The notes under the pieces were generated by a model. The model worked only from the letters and a program-made list of their open reading frames with translations, was not told the origin of the DNA and ran no database searches. A stretch of 6,457 nucleotides of DNA from a bacterium (GTDB lineage Bacteria > JAHJDO01), in the NCBI GenBank assembly GCA_030631525.1, contig DAOVKY010000044.1, positions 1 through 6,457 on the forward strand, written 5' to 3'. Positions 3,620-6,457 of this stretch are shown here, one piece after another (position 1 is the first letter of the stretch; every line of letters starts with the position of its first letter). A program made the position numbers and the translations under genes.

Positions 3620-4068
3620 GAGAGATCAAATTTAGGGCTTGGGACAAAAAAAACAAGCGAATGTTTACAGGAGATGAACTCAATGCCATTTATTATACGG
3701 GCATAATTGTGATTGTTGCCGATAATAATGATTGGATGATAGGGAAGGAAGATTATGTACTCATGCAATACACAGGATTAACAGATGCAAATGGAAAAGA
3801 TGTTTATGAGGGAGATATTGTAACTGATATAGAATTTACTGGGGAAGTTTTATTTCACGACAGATGGTATGAGGTAGGGATGCACGCAGGGTTACTTGCG
3901 TGGTGCATCTTTGATAAGAAAAGTGGGAAATATATTAGACTCGGAGGTCGTAGTGGGGGGGATTGCGTGAATGAATACACGTGGGAAATTAAGGGCAATA
4001 TCCACGAAAACCCTGAATTGCTGGAGGAGAAAAATGAAAGACCAAAAAGCGATCCACAAAAAGATTGA
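3616..4068 (+). CDS. yopX: YopX-family phage protein (150 aa)
   Basis: Start ATG at 3616 (AGGAG 7 nt upstream; ATGA overlap), not the earlier in-frame ATG at 3550, which lies inside the upstream gene. Family hallmarks are in order: MREIKFRAWD (1-10), KRMF (14-17), VLMQYTGLTDANGK (48-61) then DVYEGDIV (62-69), and GNIHENPELLE (127-137). YopX is a widespread phage and prophage family, named from a gene of the Bacillus SPbeta prophage; its function is unknown to me. The full family architecture is present, so the gene looks intact. Sampled lines run about 33-37% G+C, lower than neighbours, suggesting separate acquisition. The 3' end overlaps the next gene by 35 bp. Confidence 0.93.
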   Translation: MREIKFRAWDKKNKRMFTGDELNAIYYTGIIVIVADNNDWMIGKEDYVLMQYTGLTDANGKDVYEGDIVTDIEFTGEVLFHDRWYEVGMHAGLLAWCIFDKKSGKYIRLGGRSGGDCVNEYTWEIKGNIHENPELLEEKNERPKSDPQKD

Positions 4069-4282
4069 TCAGGAAGTTGACGAGGAGTTCTGGCAGAAAC
4101 TTAAGAAATGCTGTGCCATGAGCCTTGAAGTTCCCACGCCATTGACTATTCCGGAATTGAAAAAGATTCCCCATGACTGTGACGACACAGAGGGTGTCGG
4201 CTACCAGTGGATGAACACCAGTCTGCTGTGGCTTTATCTCAAGGGCTACAGGATCTACAAAGAGGGAGGAGGACCACTGTGA
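4034..4282 (+). CDS. hypothetical protein (82 aa)
   Basis: ATG at 4034 with GGAGGAG upstream, inside the 3' end of the YopX gene (35-bp overlap). An earlier in-frame ATG at 3971 lacks a ribosome site. The protein reads MKDQKAIHKKIDQEVDEEFW, then QKLKKCCAMSLEVPTPLTIP, and ends GVGYQWMNTSLLWLYLKGYR plus a short tail. It has a Cys-Cys pair at 26-27 and an aromatic C-terminal helix. No known motif. It ends in a GTGA overlap with the next gene. Confidence 0.75.
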   Translation: MKDQKAIHKKIDQEVDEEFWQKLKKCCAMSLEVPTPLTIPELKKIPHDCDDTEGVGYQWMNTSLLWLYLKGYRIYKEGGGPL

Positions 4283-4596
4283 GTGAAAAGCTGAGTAAAA
4301 ATGATTTGGATAAGTGGCTTATAACAGCTATGTCCCACATGAAAACGATGTATGAGGACAATGATATTCCCTGGAGCGATGAGGAAGAAGCTACTTTCCA
4401 GCAAGTCCGTCATCAATGTCTTGAAGCACAGGCAGAACCGAGCGAGGAGTGGATTGAGGAGAAGGCAGAAAGATTTATGCTTAAATGCCCAGGAATTGTC
4501 GGATGGTATTATGAGGGCGTTAAGAAGCTTGTTAAAGACTTCATCCGCAACTTATTCAAGGAAGCAAAGGAGGAGAAAAATGCCAGGAAACGGTAA
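4279..4596 (+). CDS. acidic helical hypothetical protein (105 aa), GTG start
   Basis: Start chosen at GTG 4279: it sits in a GTGA overlap with the previous stop, and GGAGGAGG lies about 6 nt before it. An in-frame ATG at 4207 would overlap the previous gene far more. The protein is helical and acidic: SEKLSKNDLDKWLITAMSHM, then EDNDIPWSDEEEATFQQVRH, and EEWIEEKAERFMLKCPGIVG around 57-76. It has a basic end (FKEAKEEKNARKR). Family not recognised, no catalytic motif visible. Confidence 0.76.
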   Translation: MSEKLSKNDLDKWLITAMSHMKTMYEDNDIPWSDEEEATFQQVRHQCLEAQAEPSEEWIEEKAERFMLKCPGIVGWYYEGVKKLVKDFIRNLFKEAKEEKNARKR

Positions 4597-4879
4597 CGGT
4601 GGTAACGGTAACGACAAAGACGAGAAAACAAAAGGCTTTGATATTGTGAAGCCAAGGTCACAGGCAGAGCAATTCAGGCGCAAGGCAAGAGGGGTTGACT
4701 TTGCCAGAAACCTCACTGCGCTTGCTAAAAAATTCAATATCGCCCCACTCAGGCAAGAAGAGAAGCTTGGCATCACGCTTGAGGGCGCGAATGGAGAATG
4801 GTACGCATGGGACAGTCTTGTAGTTAGATTTATCGCTTATTTGGATGAAGTTTTAGAGAAAATTCAACATCAAAAATGA
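4580..4879 (+). CDS. hypothetical protein with GN-repeat N-terminus (99 aa)
   Basis: ATG at 4580, AGGAGG 6 nt upstream, overlapping the previous gene by 17 bp; the longer in-frame version from 4352 is a shadow of that gene. The N-terminus MPGNGNGGNGND is a low-complexity Gly/Asn linker coded by a perfect 9-bp tandem repeat (GGTAACGGT at 4592-4600 and 4601-4609). Then follow a basic stretch (PRSQAEQFRRKARGVDFARN, 25-44), LALAKKFN-like helix, and a compact C-terminal part (GANGEWYAWDSLVVRFIAYL, 69-88). The Gly/Asn head may be a flexible tether. No family recognised. Confidence 0.76.
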   Translation: MPGNGNGGNGNDKDEKTKGFDIVKPRSQAEQFRRKARGVDFARNLTALAKKFNIAPLRQEEKLGITLEGANGEWYAWDSLVVRFIAYLDEVLEKIQHQK

Positions 4880-5445
4880 TTAATTTAAAAGGGCAAAGAT
4901 TTGGAAGGCTTATTGTGATAAAAGATATTAATAAACGCAGTAAACATGGACACATAATTTGGCTTTGTCGATGTGATTGTGGGAATTTGACTGAAGTGCT
5001 GGGAACCAATTTAATTCAGAATCATACAACTTCATGCGGATGTTTCCATGATGAAGTAAGGCGTAAGCTTGTGGGGAATTCGCATCCGAGTTATCAACAT
5101 GGAGATAGTTCTAATAAAAGACGAATACGCTTATATACCATCTGGTTAGGAATGAATAGTAGGTGTTATTATAAAAAAGCTCCAAGCTATAAATACTATG
5201 GAGCAAAAGGAATTCAAGTTTGTCCTGAATGGAGAGATAGTTATTTTGCTTTTAAAGTATGGGCTTTAGCCAACGGTTATTCTGGAAATCTTACTATTGA
5301 CAGAATAAATCACAAAGGAAACTATGAGCCATCTAATTGCCAATGGTTAACTAATCAAGAAAATGCAATAAAAGCCAATGAGAGCCGATCTTTAATAAAA
5401 AAATTAAAGAAGGAGAAATTAGTATGCGAAGCAGAAAAGAAATAA
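4876..5445 (+). CDS. AP2/HNH-type endonuclease-like protein (189 aa)
   Basis: ATG at 4876 in an ATGA overlap; no good ribosome site. The N-terminus (LKGQRFGRLIVI, 4-15) followed by WLCRCDCGN (29-37) and TTSCGC (51-56) is a Cys-rich DNA-binding module. A second module has RLYTIWLGMNSRCY (85-98), YKYYGAKGIQVCPEW (105-119), GYSGNLTIDRINHKGNYEPS (134-153) and NCQWLTNQENAIKAN (154-168). This is the well-known phage family related to HNH homing endonucleases with AP2-like DNA-binding domains. The catalytic DR..H and N..N positions look intact. It is markedly AT-rich (sampled lines 30-32% G+C against 43-58% just upstream). Likely a selfish, mobile nuclease gene; no intron is seen. Confidence 0.9.
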   Translation: MINLKGQRFGRLIVIKDINKRSKHGHIIWLCRCDCGNLTEVLGTNLIQNHTTSCGCFHDEVRRKLVGNSHPSYQHGDSSNKRRIRLYTIWLGMNSRCYYKKAPSYKYYGAKGIQVCPEWRDSYFAFKVWALANGYSGNLTIDRINHKGNYEPSNCQWLTNQENAIKANESRSLIKKLKKEKLVCEAEKK

Positions 5446-5621
5446 AGGCTGATTTTGAGCGTACTTTTCCTCAGCGCAAGGAAGAGCAACTGAATTTCCA
5501 GCGACAGAAGCTTTTGCTTGAAGCTACCCAGAATTTGCATGAGTTTCTGGAAAAAAAACTTGAAACAATGTTTGTTTTGCACCCAGACAAACTGGAGATT
5601 TCAGTTAAGGAAAAACCATGA
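5424..5621 (+). CDS. small coiled-coil hypothetical protein (65 aa)
   Basis: ATG at 5424, AGGAG 8 nt upstream, overlapping the HNH gene's 3' end by 22 bp. The whole protein is predicted helical and charged: MRSRKEIKADFERTFPQRKE, then EQLNFQRQKLLLEATQNLHE, then FLEKKLETMFVL. Leucines occur at heptad-like spacing, suggesting a coiled coil and self-association. No recognised family. Because its ribosome site lies within the HNH gene, that gene's AT-rich DNA forms part of the operon's translation signals. ATGA overlap with the next gene. Confidence 0.75.
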   Translation: MRSRKEIKADFERTFPQRKEEQLNFQRQKLLLEATQNLHEFLEKKLETMFVLHPDKLEISVKEKP

Positions 5622-5944
5622 AACTTGAAGCGAGAACGAAAGAATTTTACCGGTCAGCATTTCAATCAAGCCCAAAGCTGGAGTGCCTTTTGCAGAACCA
5701 GGTTTATATGTTCGAGTGCATACTTGAGATTCTTAGCCGGCTCGATTGGCGCGGTCCGATAAAGGAACCTGAATTTAAAGACGTTGAAATTAAAATTGAT
5801 CGGAGTGGAAGTGCATATACCGACAAACCATTAGCCTCTACAGAGTTAAAAGGTATTAGGGGAACAGGTGAAACAGACTTCAAGAAACAGGCGAAAGAAA
5901 TCACAGAACGTGCAAGACAGAACATAGAAGAGGAGCCACTTTAA
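5618..5944 (+). CDS. hypothetical protein (108 aa), last gene of operon
   Basis: ATG in the ATGA overlap (5618-5621), with AAGGA about 7 nt upstream, ending in TAA. A helical first half (KLEARTKEFYRSAFQSSPKL, then ECLLQNQVYMFECILEILSR) contains LDWRGPIKEPEFKDVEIKI, a possible strand pair. It is followed by a flexible Gly/Thr-rich section (ELKGIRGTGETDF) and a final charged helix (KKQAKEITERARQNIEEEPL). No recognised domain. Its last codons form the left arm of the hairpin at 5936-5948, so the terminator overlaps the stop codon. Confidence 0.77.
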   Translation: MKLEARTKEFYRSAFQSSPKLECLLQNQVYMFECILEILSRLDWRGPIKEPEFKDVEIKIDRSGSAYTDKPLASTELKGIRGTGETDFKKQAKEITERARQNIEEEPL

Positions 5945-5953
5945 GTGGTTTTT
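5934..5953 (+). terminator. weak rho-independent terminator candidate
   Basis: CCACT (5936-5940), loop TTA, AGTGG (5944-5948), then five T. Extra A-U and G-U pairs (5933-5935 with 5949-5951) can lengthen the stem at the cost of the T-run. The stem is short and not GC-rich, so read-through is likely. Confidence 0.5.
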
Positions 5954-5990
5954 CTCATTTCATTCCACTCTATTTTCTCCTTTCAAACGC

Positions 5991-6073
5991 ATCGGCTACG
6001 CCTACGTTCCATTCGGTTCAACGCCGATCTCTGAAACCTTTAGGTAGGATTTAGGGAGCCTCTGGGCGTAGCC
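5991..6073. repeat. long-range inverted repeat GGCTACGCC ... GGCGTAGCC
   Basis: Perfect 9-bp arms at 5994-6002 and 6065-6073, 62 nt apart, extendable by one wobble and one A-T pair inward. A competing 6-bp dyad, ATCGGC (5991-5996) with GCCGAT (6023-6028), shares the left arm. A short direct repeat CTACG is at 5996-6000 and 6002-6006. The composition is more GC-rich than its surroundings. It could be a folded RNA or a dispersed repeat of the host or phage. Confidence 0.5.
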
Positions 6074-6091
6074 ACCCTTCCAAAAAAGAGC

Positions 6092-6118
6092 TTGACACAG
6101 AGATAGTTCTGCTTTAAG
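6092..6118 (+). promoter_or_regulatory. promoter candidate for the right-hand gene cluster
   Basis: A perfect TTGACA (6092-6097) lies 36 nt before the ATG at 6134. The best -10 options are TTTAAG (6113-6118, 15-nt spacer, 4/6) or TAAGTT (17-nt spacer, 3/6). It lacks the GATRRRGG block of the other promoters. Confidence 0.35.
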
Positions 6119-6133
6119 TTCTTACAAAGAGCC

Positions 6134-6235
6134 ATGCCCAAAAAGAAATGTCCAGGCGGTAAAATTCGCAGCAAAGGAGCAGGGCAGGGCAAAGCAAGGG
6201 GCAAAAAAAGGGGACCCATCGGCAGGAGGAAATGA
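6134..6235 (+). CDS. tiny highly basic protein, Lys/Arg/Gly-rich (33 aa)
   Basis: ATG at 6134 to TGA; only a weak AAGAG upstream. The product starts MPKKKCPGGKIRSKGAGQGK and ends RGKKRGPIGRRK: about 15 Lys/Arg, 9 Gly and no acidic residue. Very basic micro-proteins beginning MPxKCPxGK are common in phage genomes beside structural modules, but I cannot give a function. It may bind nucleic acid through charge alone. It overlaps the next gene's start by TGATG. It is the first gene of a new cluster after the boundary at 5945-6133. Confidence 0.6.
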   Translation: MPKKKCPGGKIRSKGAGQGKARGKKRGPIGRRK

Positions 6236-6402
6236 TGCCTGAATATACTCCAATGAATCGTTTGATACAGGCAACCAGAGATCAAAAAACAGGTCATATT
6301 GACAAACTTGAGTTCTTCCAAGACTTCTTTGACGTTGATTTAAGTGAACAGCTCGCACATCTCAAGAATCTTTTAGAGACTTGTGAGGAGGGCAGAAAAT
6401 AA
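6235..6402 (+). CDS. small hypothetical protein (55 aa)
   Basis: Two adjacent ATGs (6232 and 6235). The second is preferred because AGGAGG at 6224-6229 then has 5-nt spacing, while the first leaves only 2 nt. The product reads MPEYTPMNRLIQATRDQKTG, then HIDKLEFFQDFFDVDL, then SEQLAHLKNLLETCEEGRK, an acidic helical protein. No family recognised. It ends in a TAATG overlap with the next gene. Confidence 0.72.
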   Translation: MPEYTPMNRLIQATRDQKTGHIDKLEFFQDFFDVDLSEQLAHLKNLLETCEEGRK

Positions 6403-6457
6403 TGCCACGCAAATTTGATGAATGCGTTAAGCGTGGTGGTCGCGTCAGGACAATCAA
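6402..6457 (+). CDS. MPRKFDECV-type small phage protein, 3' truncated by window
   Basis: ATG at 6402 within a TAATG overlap; GAGGAGGG about 10 nt upstream. The visible 18 residues are MPRKFDECVKRGGRVRTI. This N-terminus is familiar from short conserved phage proteins of unknown function, often placed near packaging or head genes, which hints that structural genes may lie to the right. The gene runs off the window, so length and C-terminus are unknown. Confidence 0.7.
   Translation, partial: MPRKFDECVKRGGRVRTI

Noticed and set aside
6040..6358. Minus-strand frames over the right-hand cluster
   Set aside because: Hydrophobic, Pro/Leu-rich shadow translations antisense to coupled small genes; no ribosome sites.

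Overview
This window looks like accessory DNA of bacteriophage or prophage type. It is packed with very small genes (30 to 189 codons). Most have strong Shine-Dalgarno sequences and are chained by 4-nt ATGA/GTGA overlaps. It includes a YopX-family protein, an AP2/HNH-type endonuclease-like protein, two short HExxH proteins, a Cys4 zinc-ribbon protein and tiny basic proteins. I see no structural, integrase or polymerase gene, so phage, prophage and plasmid-phage hybrid cannot be separated from this window alone. The host is bacterial (GGAGG-type ribosome sites, sigma70-like promoters) but I cannot name a taxon. G+C is around the low-to-mid 40s percent by eye, with AT-richer islands.

Layout. 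(1) 1-828, minus strand: a leftward operon of a 100-aa unknown protein, a hidden 30-aa protein, a 125-aa conserved hypothetical beginning MSTRCQIGFYE, and the first 7 codons of a further gene. (2) 829-1549: a 721-bp non-coding divergent region. It holds inverted repeats, an array of 12 ACCT motifs, a sharp GC-skew reversal near 1265, a canonical G-quadruplex motif, one DnaA-box match beside a 30-nt A/T tract, and a promoter whose leader RNA can fold. This is the most interesting part and is a reasonable candidate for a replication origin and/or a lytic/lysogenic-type control region. (3) 1550-1873: a small hydrophobic HExxH protein behind that leader. (4) 1918-5944, plus strand: a tightly packed 14-gene operon with its own promoter at 1870-1898, ending in a weak hairpin plus T-run. 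(5) 5945-6133: a short non-coding boundary with a long-range inverted repeat and a promoter candidate. (6) 6134-6457: the start of another small-gene cluster (33 aa, 55 aa, and a partial gene beginning MPRKFDECV).

How it may work together. Leftward and rightward transcription both start from elements with the same architecture (TTGACA, exactly 17 nt, GATRRR, then GG). The repeat-rich region lies between them. The rightward operon is probably an early or accessory region whose products are co-translated through stop/start overlaps. The YopX and HNH genes are AT-richer than their neighbours and look like separately acquired cargo. All functional statements on the unknown genes are limited to visible sequence properties.
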